A DNA stretch of 64,000 nucleotides from Orrella marina (GCF_003058465.1 NZ_CP028901.1:186001-250000), one strand, 5' to 3'. Positions 8,494-16,557 are shown, counted from the first letter of the stretch. The notes: a model not told the origin generated them from the sequence alone. Translations and numbers: made by a program.

Positions 8494-9132
8494 TCAACCG
8501 CATGAGTGGCACGAGTGATCGTCTGGCCGCTTCGTCGAAGCACCACATCCCGAACAAAACTGCGCGTCACCTGGCAGTTTTCTGCCGCACGCTGAACACG
8601 TTATTTCAGTGGCTTTGGATGCAGCCATAGGTTTCTTGACGCTCTGATCTGACAAGCGTTGAGACTTTTTCCGTTGACGTATGACCGTACGGCTGACCAG
8701 CAGCAGCAAAAACAGATAACCAAACGGAGCTAGAAAATGGTAAGCAATGGCCAATTCGCCCATTTTGCTGAACTCGACCAGGGCACCGGGTTTGTTGATG
8801 TAGGGAAAAACGGGCAGATAACTGATGCGTTCGGTACGCGTTTCACCAGCTGAAAGACGTGGCCATGACTCATCGCTGAGATAAATAACGTAACCACGGT
8901 AACCCTTCCCGTTGACCGTGAAGTGGTAACCCTTCGACACGGTGCGAGAACGGTTTTCACCCGCATTTCGGTTGTCAAGGCGGCTCTCATAGCTGTCTAT
9001 TGTGCCCACCGTCGTCTGCCCCCAAAACCCCAATACAAGCGTACTGAGGCTGATATACATGGCAAATAGCAAGCAGGCATAGACGATGCCCAGTATGGGC
9101 CAGGGGATTGTTTTGCTTTTTGGCTTTACCAT
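8494..9132 (-). CDS. Membrane protein with C-terminal zinc ribbon, possibly truncated
   Basis: The protein has 212 residues. A first membrane helix lies at about 12-35 (ILGIVYACLLFAMYISLSTL). A soluble beta-rich domain of about 90 residues follows, resembling DUF3592-type folds, then a second helix at about 130-150 (FGYLFLLLLVSRTVI). The tail carries one complete zinc ribbon (CSACGRKLPGDAQFCSGCG) and the first half of another (CHSCG) directly before the TGA. The reading frame continues with the missing half after the stop, so the stop is probably a nonsense mutation or marks a fusion with the neighbouring pseudogene. Confidence 0.65.
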   Translation of the reverse strand: MVKPKSKTIPWPILGIVYACLLFAMYISLSTLVLGFWGQTTVGTIDSYESRLDNRNAGENRSRTVSKGYHFTVNGKGYRGYVIYLSDESWPRLSAGETRTERISYLPVFPYINKPGALVEFSKMGELAIAYHFLAPFGYLFLLLLVSRTVIRQRKKSQRLSDQSVKKPMAASKATEITCSACGRKLPGDAQFCSGCGASTKRPDDHSCHSCG

Positions 9133-9179
9133 AGTCGTTATTATTTTAGTATTCCTGATTCGCGACGAGCCTCAACTAG

Positions 9180-9235
9180 GTATTCCGGTCGATCGTGACC
9201 GGGAATTCCGGCATCGTGACCACCTTTGGGTCAGT
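9180..9235. repeat. IS21-type terminal repeat remnant
   Basis: Two near-copies of ATTCCGG followed by ATCGTGACC stand in tandem in the 225-bp spacer between the zinc-ribbon gene and the PACE gene. The same motif recurs at 11709-11802. Such multiple short repeats are the usual terminal structure of IS21-family elements; no istAB genes are present, so this is a leftover end. Confidence 0.45.
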
Positions 9236-9357
9236 GGTTTGGCCACGATATCCGATCTCAATCGCTTCCAGGTTGTTCGTACACGCAATAAGTCGAACAA
9301 TCTGCAGAGATGGTTGCCGATCATCATTGACTTGACGAGCGAGAAACATCTCTAGAC

Positions 9358-9780
9358 TCATGCCTCGCGTCTGATCGGTACGATGCGATCAAAAATCCAC
9401 GTAAACACAAACGTGAAAACCAGAAAGAACACCAATAGCGCCACTTCCATCTTAAGCGCTTGAAGTGGCCCCACCTGGTACCACCACATGAATAGCGGGA
9501 TCAAAATAACCACCAGTCCGACTTCGAATCCCATCGCATGGACAACGCGCAGGGCCGTGGATCGAGTCCGTATCTTACGTCGCGTCTCCCATTGCTCGAA
9601 GAGTGTGTTGTAGATAAAGTTCCAGACCACTGCGGCGAGAGAGCTCGCTGCAGCCACTGGTAACGATCCGTGTACCTCGCCTCCGCTCAAACTCATGAGG
9701 AGCAATGTCGCCGATGCGATTGCGAAAGTTTCGAAGAGCAGAACGTAGGTGATCCGGCGAGCGAGTGGAGAGAGCATCAT
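9358..9780 (-). CDS. PACE-family multidrug efflux transporter
   Basis: The protein has 140 residues with four predicted membrane helices in two tandem bacterial transmembrane pair (BTP) units. The first has RRITYVLLFETFAIA and NFIYNTLFEQWETR. The second has RVVHAMGFEVGLVVILIP and a closing FTWIFDRIVP. Length and motifs fit the AceI-like proteobacterial antimicrobial compound efflux family, which exports biocides such as chlorhexidine and polyamines from the inner membrane. It faces a TetR-type gene across a 95-bp spacer holding a palindrome, the usual arrangement for a repressor-controlled pump. Confidence 0.85.
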   Translation of the reverse strand: MMLSPLARRITYVLLFETFAIASATLLLMSLSGGEVHGSLPVAAASSLAAVVWNFIYNTLFEQWETRRKIRTRSTALRVVHAMGFEVGLVVILIPLFMWWYQVGPLQALKMEVALLVFFLVFTFVFTWIFDRIVPIRREA

Positions 9781-9806
9781 TCACATCCAATCCGACTTAA
9801 TTTGAA

Positions 9807-9848
9807 TTGACTAAAAATCTTGCGTCAGCAGTTATAATACGATCGTAT
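9807..9848 (+). promoter_or_regulatory. TetR promoter and likely operator
   Basis: TATAAT at 9833-9838 is overlapped by the perfect 12-bp palindrome ATACGATCGTAT (9837-9848). A TTGACT lies upstream at 9807-9812, although the 20-bp spacing is long. The palindrome lies between the divergent PACE and TetR-type genes and would let the repressor shut off its own promoter and probably the pump promoter. Confidence 0.6.
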
Positions 9849-9874
9849 GTTAACAAAATCAGGGAGAAAATCAA

Positions 9875-10410
9875 GTGGCCAGACCAAGATCGATCGATCG
9901 TGAACAGTTGCTCGATTTAGCACTGGATTTGGTTGCGCAAGGGGGGGCGCTTCGTTGACATTTGGCTCACTGGCGAAAGCGGCCTCCTTGTCAAAGGCGA
10001 GTGTACAAGCGGTGTTTGGAACCCGCGAGACAATGATTGAGGCACTTCTGACCAGGTGGATGGCTCGCGAAGCCGAGACGTATCAGGCCATTCTGGGTAA
10101 TGAAAGCTCTCCTGGTGCCCGGTTGAAAGCTCACCTCAAGTCCACACAAACAGAAGAGACTCATGTCAGCCGGACCGCTTCCGCGCTGCTCGCCACTCTG
10201 GCAAGCAGCGGCAATGCGAGCAAAGAGATTCAAAACTGGTACCGGGTTCGCATGGACGGTCTGGACGCAAATGATCGGGAAAGCCGGCAGCGCCGACTAG
10301 CCTTTCTGGCAGGAGAGGGAGCATTTTTTCTGCGAAACCTCGTTGGTTTGGAGATCGACGACGAAAAATGGGCTTCAATTTTTCGAGACATTGACGAGAT
10401 GGTGGGTTGA
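9875..10410 (+). pseudogene. TetR-family regulator interrupted at a G7 tract
   Basis: The GTG at 9875 opens MARPRSIDREQLLDLALDLV, a normal TetR N-terminus, but the frame ends at a TGA shortly after a run of seven G (9941-9947). The +1-shifted frame continues with LTFGSLAKAASLSKASVQAV, the rest of the helix-turn-helix, and runs to 10410 with a typical all-helical ligand domain. Eight G would give an unbroken protein of about 179 residues. This may be a phase-variable tract, a fresh mutation or a sequencing slip. Its target is most likely the divergent PACE efflux gene. Confidence 0.7.
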
Positions 10411-10768
10411 TCCAGCGTAAACGGAGAGTTGCGCGCCCTTGGCTTGTACCCGAAATGACACTTGGCCGAATGCTCGGAATCCTTGCAAGAGATCGCTAAG
10501 CGGGTATGGCAGACGATCGCCACCGGCATTTCGGCTAATCTGAACGCCTTCAGATCATCCTCCATCCACCTTTGTCATATAACCGCCACATTGACACCAC
10601 ATCGCCTTGGTCACAAGGGCTTTCCGGTTGCTTGCCTGCTCGTCCTCTCGTCCTCTTGCTTCACTTTGGTCACTGTGACCAGCTCGCAGCGGGGCTTGCA
10701 TCCGAAAGTGTGCGTCCATGGCGCACAAACAAAAAGCCCAGCTTTGTGAGTTGGCCTAAGTGCTAGGA
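10411..10768. other. Spacer without a recognisable gene
   Basis: Only short, compositionally weak frames occur on both strands. Near 10722-10757 an imperfect hairpin followed (minus strand) by a T-run resembles a decayed version of the tRNA-Asn terminator, consistent with the duplicated tRNA end next to it. Confidence 0.3.
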
Positions 10769-10820
10769 TTTTTGGCTCCCCAACCTGGGCTCGAACCAGG
10801 GACCTACGGATTAACAGTCC
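10769..10820 (-). repeat. 52-bp duplicate of the tRNA-Asn 3' half (attachment-site-like)
   Basis: Bases 10769-10820 are identical to 12199-12250, covering the anticodon arm to the CCA end of tRNA-Asn. Sequence diverges immediately beyond. This is the classic footprint of site-specific integration into a tRNA gene. The 1.43 kb in between carries ccdAB but no integrase. Confidence 0.75.
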
Positions 10821-11060
10821 AGTTCCGCATGGTTTCTGGTTGCTCTAGAGAACGCCTGTAACATTAAAATCAAACACGTACGCGACAGAGAACGACAGCA
10901 AGCGACAGTCTCCGACCCTTGGCAGCACCTTCAACGCTATCATTTGAGCTGTCAAAATCGCCAGTTCAGGTACTACCATTACCGGGTCGAACGCGGGGCC
11001 CAAGCATGCTTGTTTATGAAGCATGTTTGGTAACAGGCCGTATATGATGAACAAAAATAT

Positions 11061-11075
11061 ACACATATAATGTGT
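11061..11075 (+). promoter_or_regulatory. ccdAB promoter and probable operator
   Basis: The inverted repeat ACACAT-ATA-ATGTGT contains a TATAAT box (11066-11071) about 47 bases before the ccdA start. An arms-over-promoter palindrome fits the autorepression by CcdA and CcdAB complexes known for this family. Confidence 0.45.
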
Positions 11076-11121
11076 TGATGACTATGCGCATCATTTACGT
11101 GGTTGCTTCAGGAGACTCATA

Positions 11122-11382
11122 ATGCTCACCGCAAGCCCAGCACGCAGCGCCACCAAGCGCGCCACCAAGCGCGCCACAAACGTCTCGTTGGCCGAAGACA
11201 TCCTGACCCAGGCCAAGGCCCTGAACATCAATATTTCTCAGGCCGCCGAAGCGGGAATTGCGCAGGCTATTTCACGCAAGCGCGCAGAGCGTTGGCTTGC
11301 CGAAAACCATGAGGCGATTGAAAGCTCTAATGCGTTCGTTGAAAAGCACGGGTTGCCACTGGCTAATTACAGGATGTTCTGA
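11122..11382 (+). CDS. ccdA: CcdA-type antitoxin
   Basis: The protein has 86 residues. A repetitive Lys/Arg/Thr-rich N-terminus (ATKRATKRATNVSLAEDIL) leads into the ribbon-helix-helix region, and the C-terminus ends WLAENHEAIESSNAFVEKHG, the part that wraps around and neutralises CcdB in characterised pairs. The stop overlaps the toxin start (TGATG), so the pair is translationally coupled. The N-terminus carries a small internal repeat (ATKR twice). It represses its own promoter by family precedent. Confidence 0.8.
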   Translation: MLTASPARSATKRATKRATNVSLAEDILTQAKALNINISQAAEAGIAQAISRKRAERWLAENHEAIESSNAFVEKHGLPLANYRMF

Positions 11383-11687
11383 TGGGTCTGGAACGCTACA
11401 ACGTTTACCCCAACCCGTCAGGTCCAGGGTATTTACTGAATGTACAGGCTGACATCATGCAGCCTTTCAACACGCGTGTTGTGGTGCCCTTGCTGTCACG
11501 GGACGACGCTCCCAAGCCCGCGGCCACACTGAACCCTTTGTTCGACATTGACGGTGTCGAGCATGTCATGGTGACCCAATACATGGCTGCGGTTCCGGCT
11601 AAAGAGCTCAAGAACCCGGTATCCAGCCTTCAGCATCGCCACGATGTCATCGTGGGGGCTATCGACTTCTTGTTTCATGGTTTTTAG
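11382..11687 (+). CDS. ccdB: CcdB-type toxin (DNA gyrase poison)
   Basis: The protein has 101 residues, the normal CcdB length. YNVYPNPSG and GYLLNVQAD at the N-terminus, TRVVVPLL in the middle and a conserved C-terminal helix (SSLQHRHDVIVGAIDFLFHGF) match CcdB. The family traps DNA gyrase through its last residues (Trp-Gly-Ile in the F plasmid protein). Here the end is His-Gly-Phe, so gyrase contact may differ. Together with ccdA it is the only intact cargo of the tRNA-Asn-flanked segment and could stabilise it. Confidence 0.8.
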   Translation: MGLERYNVYPNPSGPGYLLNVQADIMQPFNTRVVVPLLSRDDAPKPAATLNPLFDIDGVEHVMVTQYMAAVPAKELKNPVSSLQHRHDVIVGAIDFLFHGF

Positions 11688-11708
11688 GTGAGCCAAGGGC
11701 TGAGTGCG

Positions 11709-11802
11709 AATTCCGATGATCGTGACCACTCATTCCGGTCATCGTGACCACCTCGACTTCTGACTGTGTATTTCTGAGGTTCCGGGATCGTGACCAGTGA
11801 TT
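11709..11802. repeat. IS21-type terminal repeats, second site
   Basis: Three to four copies of the ATTCCG...ATCGTGACC motif lie within 95 bases, interrupted by TGTGTATTTCTGAGG. They match the pair at 9180-9235. No transposase gene is nearby. The remaining sequence to 12152 shows no gene I can support. Confidence 0.45.
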
Positions 11803-12152
11803 CCGGAGTCGTACTCCGAACCGGGTTTTTATCATCTGGCGTGGGCGTGGTCACGAAGTGAGATTCTTTCACTTTGCATGGCCGGAGCGCGTCAGGGTGG
11901 CATTGTCCGAACGGTGTGGTGCTTATGGTGCGACGGAACCCTATTCAAAACTATCAGGCACGTTTCCTGCCATGCAATATTAGTAGTCGTTTCCTATGTA
12001 ACCTTCAACCCTTGACTAACCCTTGACCGAATCTGGCGCTATGGTGGCGGTCTGGAGGTGGTTAGTGTTTATAAAGGTGCGCAGACCTGAACATGCCCAG
12101 TCCTGCACTCTGGATTGATGAAAAGTACTTGCAAAGTGCTGACATGAGCCGA

Positions 12153-12186
12153 CCAAAACAAAACGCCAACCCCGGAGGATTGGCGT
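12153..12186 (-). terminator. Rho-independent terminator of tRNA-Asn
   Basis: On the minus strand ACGCCAA and TTGGCGT (plus 12180-12186 and 12163-12169) form a 7-bp stem with a G/C-rich loop, followed by TTTGTTTTGG. It lies 17 bases after the tRNA 3' end. Confidence 0.75.
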
Positions 12187-12202
12187 AAGTGCTTGAATTT
12201 TT

Positions 12203-12278
12203 TGGCTCCCCAACCTGGGCTCGAACCAGGGACCTACGGATTAACAGTCCGGCGCTCTACCAACTGAGCTATTGGGGA
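12203..12278 (-). tRNA. tRNA-Asn (GTT)
   Basis: A 76-base cloverleaf including an encoded CCA. The acceptor TCCCCAA pairs with TTGGGGA. The D-arm AGCTCAGTTGGTAGAGC, the anticodon loop CTGTTAA with GTT, and a T-arm with GGTTCGAGCC are all present. Its 3' half is duplicated at 10769-10820, marking it as an integration target. Confidence 0.95.
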
Positions 12279-12310
12279 ATCGCGAAGAAACAAGACTATA
12301 CCAATTATTT

Positions 12311-12590
12311 TTATAGTTTGCAACCTGGGTCTGCGAGACTTGGCCAGGTCTCACTACGAGCAAGACTTTTGATGTCCAGCTTCAGACCAATCGTAAACAG
12401 CAGTAATGTCACGGCCAGATCGGCAACCAGCTCCAGTGCTGCAGGCTTGTCCAGGCCCGAAAGGTTGTAAGCAAACCCGGCTAGGAAAAAAGCCGGCCAT
12501 TGGAGGTAGGCCGATGCGACTCAATGCAAGCCCGAAGATGAGCGCAAAGTCAACCCGAGTAACGAGCACGGTCGAGCACGGTATTTCCTG
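12311..12590 (-). pseudogene. Cation:proton antiporter (CPA2/Kef-type), N-terminal relic
   Basis: The minus strand between the two tRNA genes encodes FALIFGLALSRIGLPPMAGFF and then, after a one-base shift at a T6 run, LAGFAYNLSGLDKPAALELV, DLAVTLLLFTIGLKLDI and a stop at 12311. This is the first two to three membrane helices of a monovalent cation:proton antiporter of the KefB/YbaL group. The remaining ~500 residues are missing, so the gene was truncated on its 3' side, possibly by events at the tRNA-Asn site. Confidence 0.6.
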
Positions 12591-12754
12591 AGTTGTATAT
12601 TGAGAACTCTGGCAGTGTAAAGACTCAGCCTCCTCGGGCGTGCTCGAGCTGGCAGCATCTATCGTGTTGTGCAAATCGTTGGATTCACCGGTCTATGGTG
12701 TGAAGAGGCGAGTTGTCTGAACAAAATTCTTGTTTCTGCTAAAATCTGCGCTTC

Positions 12755-12830
12755 GCCGATGTAGCTCAGTTGGTAGAGCAGCGCATTCGTAATGCGAAGG
12801 TCGGAGGTTCGACTCCTCTCATCGGCACCA
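12755..12830 (+). tRNA. tRNA-Thr (CGT)
   Basis: A 76-base cloverleaf ending in an encoded CCA. The acceptor GCCGATG pairs with CATCGGC. D-arm AGCTCAGTTGGTAGAGC, anticodon arm GCATTCGTAATGC with CGT, and T-arm with GGTTCGACTCC are present. Confidence 0.95.
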
Positions 12831-13346
12831 GATTTTCCTAATTCATTCAACGTGTTAGGGCTTTCTCGCTACTTGTCTTGTTCTGCATTTGACGGAAAAG
12901 ATAGCAAATAGATAGCAGTTGGCGGTCGTTCAGCCGTGAGGTTTTCCGGCAATTCGCCATGAACGAGGTCAGCGAAGCTCATCCATCCCCCTTAAATAGT
13001 CCATTCCAGCCGCTAAGCGCCAGCACTCCCATACGGTATTTCTCACAGTTCCTGAATCCGAAAGCTCTGCGCGAAAACGTCCCCATCTTTGAGTGCACGC
13101 TAAGGTGGACCCTCAGACAGGGTCACATCCCGGTTTCCGGGTTTCAAATCGGCACCAAACAAGATCGTCTCAGAAGCCGCACCAGTACTCGTTTTCACTG
13201 AAAAACTACTGAGTTAACCGGACAGTGATGGGGTAAGGTATATTCATGATGTTCGTCAAGCTCTGTCAGACTGATGTGAACACTGCTTGAAGGCCCTTTG
13301 CCAAACGTTCTGACACCTGTTGGGGCCTCGATATCAGGCGACCCCC
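12831..13346. other. Spacer without a recognisable gene
   Basis: 516 bases between tRNA-Thr and the GGDEF-EAL gene. A short plus frame at 12959-13201 has no convincing composition or ribosome-binding site. I see no repeat or RNA structure. Confidence 0.3.
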
Positions 13347-15128
13347 ATGAAACGCGGTATGCTGACTGCTCTGAGCTCTGAAGCCAAACTTTTGCGACTC
13401 GCGAACGCTTTGATTCGCAGTGGCTATGAGGATTTCTTTCAGACGCTTGTGAACGAGCTGGCACTGGTTCTGGATGTCGATTACGTCATGATTGCTGCCG
13501 TCCCGGAAGCGAGCCATCAGGCCACGACGCTTGCGGTGTCGTTTCGCGGGGAGTCCGCTGACAACATCCTCTACGACCTTCACGGCACGCCATGCGAAAC
13601 AGTTCCAGAGCGCGAACTGTGTCAGTACCCGGAAAGCGTCTCGACGCAGTTTCCAGACGACAAGATGTTGCAGGATTTCGGCATTCAGAGCTATTGCGGG
13701 ATGCCGGTCCTGACATCTTCGTGTGAGAAGCTTGGGATCCTCATCGCTTTGGCAAAGCGCCCGGTCAAGCTCGGTGAGGCTGACCAGGAGATCATGCGGA
13801 TTGCAGCGGCCCAGATCGGGGCCAACATGGAGTTGGCACGAAACCAGCATCGGATCCAGTCACTCATTTTTGAGGATGCAGTGACAGGACTCGCCAACCG
13901 ACGCAGAATTCTTGACTGGCTCGATGAAACGCCAGGTGTTCAATCAGTCATTCTTCTGGATATAAAGCGCTTCAAGGACATCAACGATCTACATGGCCAT
14001 CTGATTGGAGATGCGGTTCTGTATGCCGTCGGTGAGCGCCTGAAATCACGTGTGTCAGGACTGGGTTTTCTGGGGCGACTATCGAGCGACGAGTACGTCA
14101 TCATTCCGTTTGACGAATGGTCGGGAACCGTGCTCGACCAGGCCCGGCAGATCCAGCAGTGGTTTGAGCCGTCCATTCTTTCCGGTTCGGCAAAGTTTCA
14201 AATCGGCATCACAATCGGCGCGGCAACTGCGAGTCAGCTCGATGGCCAGCGGTTTCGGTCCGTTGGTTACGAACTGCTTCGCCGTGCTGGTGTCAGTCTG
14301 GCAGAAGCCAAGGCGCTCGGCCAGTCGGTGCTGGTGTTTGAATCGAGCATGGTGGACTCCCGGCAGTATCGAAAGCGCATGTTTGACCGGCTGTCCGATG
14401 TATTGCGTGAAGGCGGTCTCTCGCTGCACTACCAGCCCCAGATTGACCTTCGAACCGGAGAGCTGGTGGGTGCCGAAGTGCTTTGTCGATGGCATGATGC
14501 AGAGATGGGATGGGTGCCGCCCGGTCAGTTCATCCGGCTGGCGGAGGAACGAGGACTCATTATCGAACTGGGTGACTGGGTTCTGAGGGAGTCCTGCCGC
14601 CAACTCCACGAATGGGATGCCAGCGGGACTTCGTTGCCTGGCAAGCTTTGCATCAATATATCCACCATACAGTTGGAGAGCAGGGGCTTTGCGGAGCGTG
14701 TCTTGACGATTCTGGCCGGCCGCGATCCATCTGGTGTCGTGTTCGAACTCACTGAAACGGCAATGATGCGCGCGCCTGAGATCAGCATCCGCCAGATGGA
14801 GCGAATCCGGGCGAGTGGTTTTTCCTGGGCCATTGATGACTTCGGGACAGGTTACTCGTCACTTGCCTTTCTGACCCGTGTGCACGCGCAGTTTCTTAAA
14901 ATCGACAAGTCGTTCGTCTCAAGGGTGCCAAACAGCCGCAACGACGAGACGGTGATCCGCACGATTGTGGCGATGGCCGAGTCGCTGGGTATGAATGTCA
15001 TCGCCGAAGGCGTGGAAACGCAAGAGCAACTGGCATTTCTCAAGAGCATTGACTGTTGTTACGCCCAGGGCTACCACCTCGGCCATCCACTGGATCCAGT
15101 GAGTTTCAAGCAGAAGTGGCTCGCGTGA
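13347..15128 (+). CDS. GAF-GGDEF-EAL protein, probably a c-di-GMP phosphodiesterase
   Basis: The protein has 593 residues from the ATG at 13347. Residues about 15-165 resemble a GAF sensor domain. About 175-330 is a GGDEF domain whose signature is degraded to RLSSDEY, so cyclase activity is unlikely. About 345-590 is an EAL domain that keeps its key residues: EVLCRW for the EAL Glu, CINIS, FELTET, AIDDFGTGYSSL, FLKIDKSF, IAEGVET and AQGYHLG. The protein should degrade c-di-GMP, with the inactive GGDEF perhaps sensing GTP. No membrane segment is visible, so it is cytoplasmic. It is monocistronic and followed by a strong hairpin. Confidence 0.85.
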   Translation: MKRGMLTALSSEAKLLRLANALIRSGYEDFFQTLVNELALVLDVDYVMIAAVPEASHQATTLAVSFRGESADNILYDLHGTPCETVPERELCQYPESVSTQFPDDKMLQDFGIQSYCGMPVLTSSCEKLGILIALAKRPVKLGEADQEIMRIAAAQIGANMELARNQHRIQSLIFEDAVTGLANRRRILDWLDETPGVQSVILLDIKRFKDINDLHGHLIGDAVLYAVGERLKSRVSGLGFLGRLSSDEYVIIPFDEWSGTVLDQARQIQQWFEPSILSGSAKFQIGITIGAATASQLDGQRFRSVGYELLRRAGVSLAEAKALGQSVLVFESSMVDSRQYRKRMFDRLSDVLREGGLSLHYQPQIDLRTGELVGAEVLCRWHDAEMGWVPPGQFIRLAEERGLIIELGDWVLRESCRQLHEWDASGTSLPGKLCINISTIQLESRGFAERVLTILAGRDPSGVVFELTETAMMRAPEISIRQMERIRASGFSWAIDDFGTGYSSLAFLTRVHAQFLKIDKSFVSRVPNSRNDETVIRTIVAMAESLGMNVIAEGVETQEQLAFLKSIDCCYAQGYHLGHPLDPVSFKQKWLA

Positions 15129-15130
15129 CG

Positions 15131-15182
15131 AGGCAGAGGAGACGAGCGAAGCAGAGATTTGCTTCGTTCGTCTCCTCTGCCT
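15131..15182 (+). terminator. Long hairpin after the GGDEF-EAL gene
   Basis: AGGCAGAGGAGACGAGCGAA... pairs with its complement 6 bases later over 23 bp with a single G-T wobble. It starts three bases after the stop codon. No T-run follows, so it may protect the transcript 3' end or stop transcription from both sides. Confidence 0.6.
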
Positions 15183-15231
15183 GACTCTGGTGGTACCGTC
15201 GCAAGTGTTCGATCTTCAATCAGTTAACAGA

Positions 15232-16437
15232 CTAGCTACCGAAGGCTCCATCGTGCCGGTATTGGCGCATCTGGTCCTCATCGATATTCAGGAGATCCTC
15301 CAGCACTGCTTGCGTGTGTTCTCCAAGGTTGGGGTTGACTCGTAACTCTTTGAGCGCAAGGTGCGTAAAACGGATGGGTGAGTGCGGCAGAACGATCGGA
15401 CCCAGAATGGGGTGGTCGAAATTCTGCAAGGCGCCGCGTTCGTGAAGGTGAGGATCCGAACTGAGTTCGTACAAGTCGCGTACTGGTGCTGCAGGAAATT
15501 TTTCTTTCTGCGAGAGTGTAAAAATCTCTTCCTTTTCAAGTGTGCCCGACCACTCTGAAATGATCTTGTCGACCTCATCGATTCGTGCCGCACGCTCTTT
15601 GTTGATGGCATATCTTGGATCGGTTGCCAGTTCTTCTCTGCCCATGGTTCGACAGAGTGCCTTCCAGTGCGCATCCTTGACGCAGATGATGGCGATGTAG
15701 CCGTCTTTGGCGGGATATACGTTGTACGGAACAACAGACAGGCCGCCATGGCGATTGCCGGTCCGGGGGATCAGTCTTCCTTGAAGATGAGTCATCGACA
15801 GGTTCGAGGCCAAGGGGTGATAGCACATGTCAAACATGGCGGTTTCCACGGCTGACCCTTCGCCAGTACGCTCGCGGTGGAACAACGCCGTCATGATGGC
15901 GCCATACAAATGTGACCCTCCGAGAAAGTCACTGACAGCGGCACCCGCCTTGACCGGCGGTCCGTCTTCAAATCCGGTCACAGACATGATGCCACCGATC
16001 GCCTGTACGGTCAGATCCATGGCCAGATAGTCCCGGTAAGGCCCGCTCGATCCGTACCCGCTGCCGGAGGCGTAAATGAGTCGGTTGTTGCGCTCCTTCA
16101 GAACGTCGTAGCCCACGCCGAGTTTGTCCATGACCCCTGGTGCAAAATTCTGTACCAGAACATCGGCCTTCTCGACCAGACGCAGGAGCAGTTCGCGGCC
16201 AGTCCCGGTTTTAAGGTCAAGTACGATGCCCTCCTTGTTCGAGTTGAGCATCGAGAATGCAAGCGAATTCCCGTTGGTATTCTCTGCACGCGATCTGACC
16301 GAGTCGCCATGGGGCGGCTCGATCTTGATGACTCGCGCCCCGGCCATGGCCAGCAGAAATCCACAGTAAGGCCCTTGGTAAACCTGGCCAAGATCAAGGA
16401 CTGTGATTCCCTCCAGGGGATATTGAGGTGATGTCAT
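15232..16437 (-). CDS. Family III CoA-transferase (CaiB/BaiF)
   Basis: The protein has 401 residues. The N-terminus GITVLDLGQVYQGPYCGFLL and IKIEPPHGDSVR, and the later catalytic region YLAMDLTVQAIGG with the nucleophilic Asp, are those of CaiB/BaiF CoA-transferases, which move CoA between carboxylic acids. RBS AGGAA precedes the ATG. It is the third gene of a minus-strand operon with a TctC-type receptor and an enoyl-CoA hydratase. The set implies uptake of an organic acid, activation by CoA transfer, and hydration or cleavage. The substrate cannot be read from the sequence. Confidence 0.85.
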   Translation of the reverse strand: MTSPQYPLEGITVLDLGQVYQGPYCGFLLAMAGARVIKIEPPHGDSVRSRAENTNGNSLAFSMLNSNKEGIVLDLKTGTGRELLLRLVEKADVLVQNFAPGVMDKLGVGYDVLKERNNRLIYASGSGYGSSGPYRDYLAMDLTVQAIGGIMSVTGFEDGPPVKAGAAVSDFLGGSHLYGAIMTALFHRERTGEGSAVETAMFDMCYHPLASNLSMTHLQGRLIPRTGNRHGGLSVVPYNVYPAKDGYIAIICVKDAHWKALCRTMGREELATDPRYAINKERAARIDEVDKIISEWSGTLEKEEIFTLSQKEKFPAAPVRDLYELSSDPHLHERGALQNFDHPILGPIVLPHSPIRFTHLALKELRVNPNLGEHTQAVLEDLLNIDEDQMRQYRHDGAFGS

Positions 16438-16557
16438 GAATCGTTCCTAGAATTGAACCTGCTTCTTTGCAAATGTGCGCAGGCGCAGGGATTGGCATGT
16501 GTCAGTTGCAGACAGGGTGCTGTCTTGTTGTTTTCAAGACGCTTGCCCACGGCTGAC

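Noticed and set aside
8494..8496. In-frame TGA inside a zinc ribbon as a selenocysteine codon
   Set aside because: The TGA stands one residue after the CxxCG half, not at a Cys position, no SECIS-like hairpin is apparent right after it, and two further TGA and a frameshift follow.
8343..8570. 75-codon minus-strand frame overlapping the end of the zinc-ribbon gene
   Set aside because: It is an out-of-frame reading of the zinc-ribbon pseudogene, whose own frame shows clear CxxC motifs.
13347..15128. Active diguanylate cyclase
   Set aside because: The GGDEF signature is SSDEY, lacking the two glycines needed for GTP binding in active cyclases.
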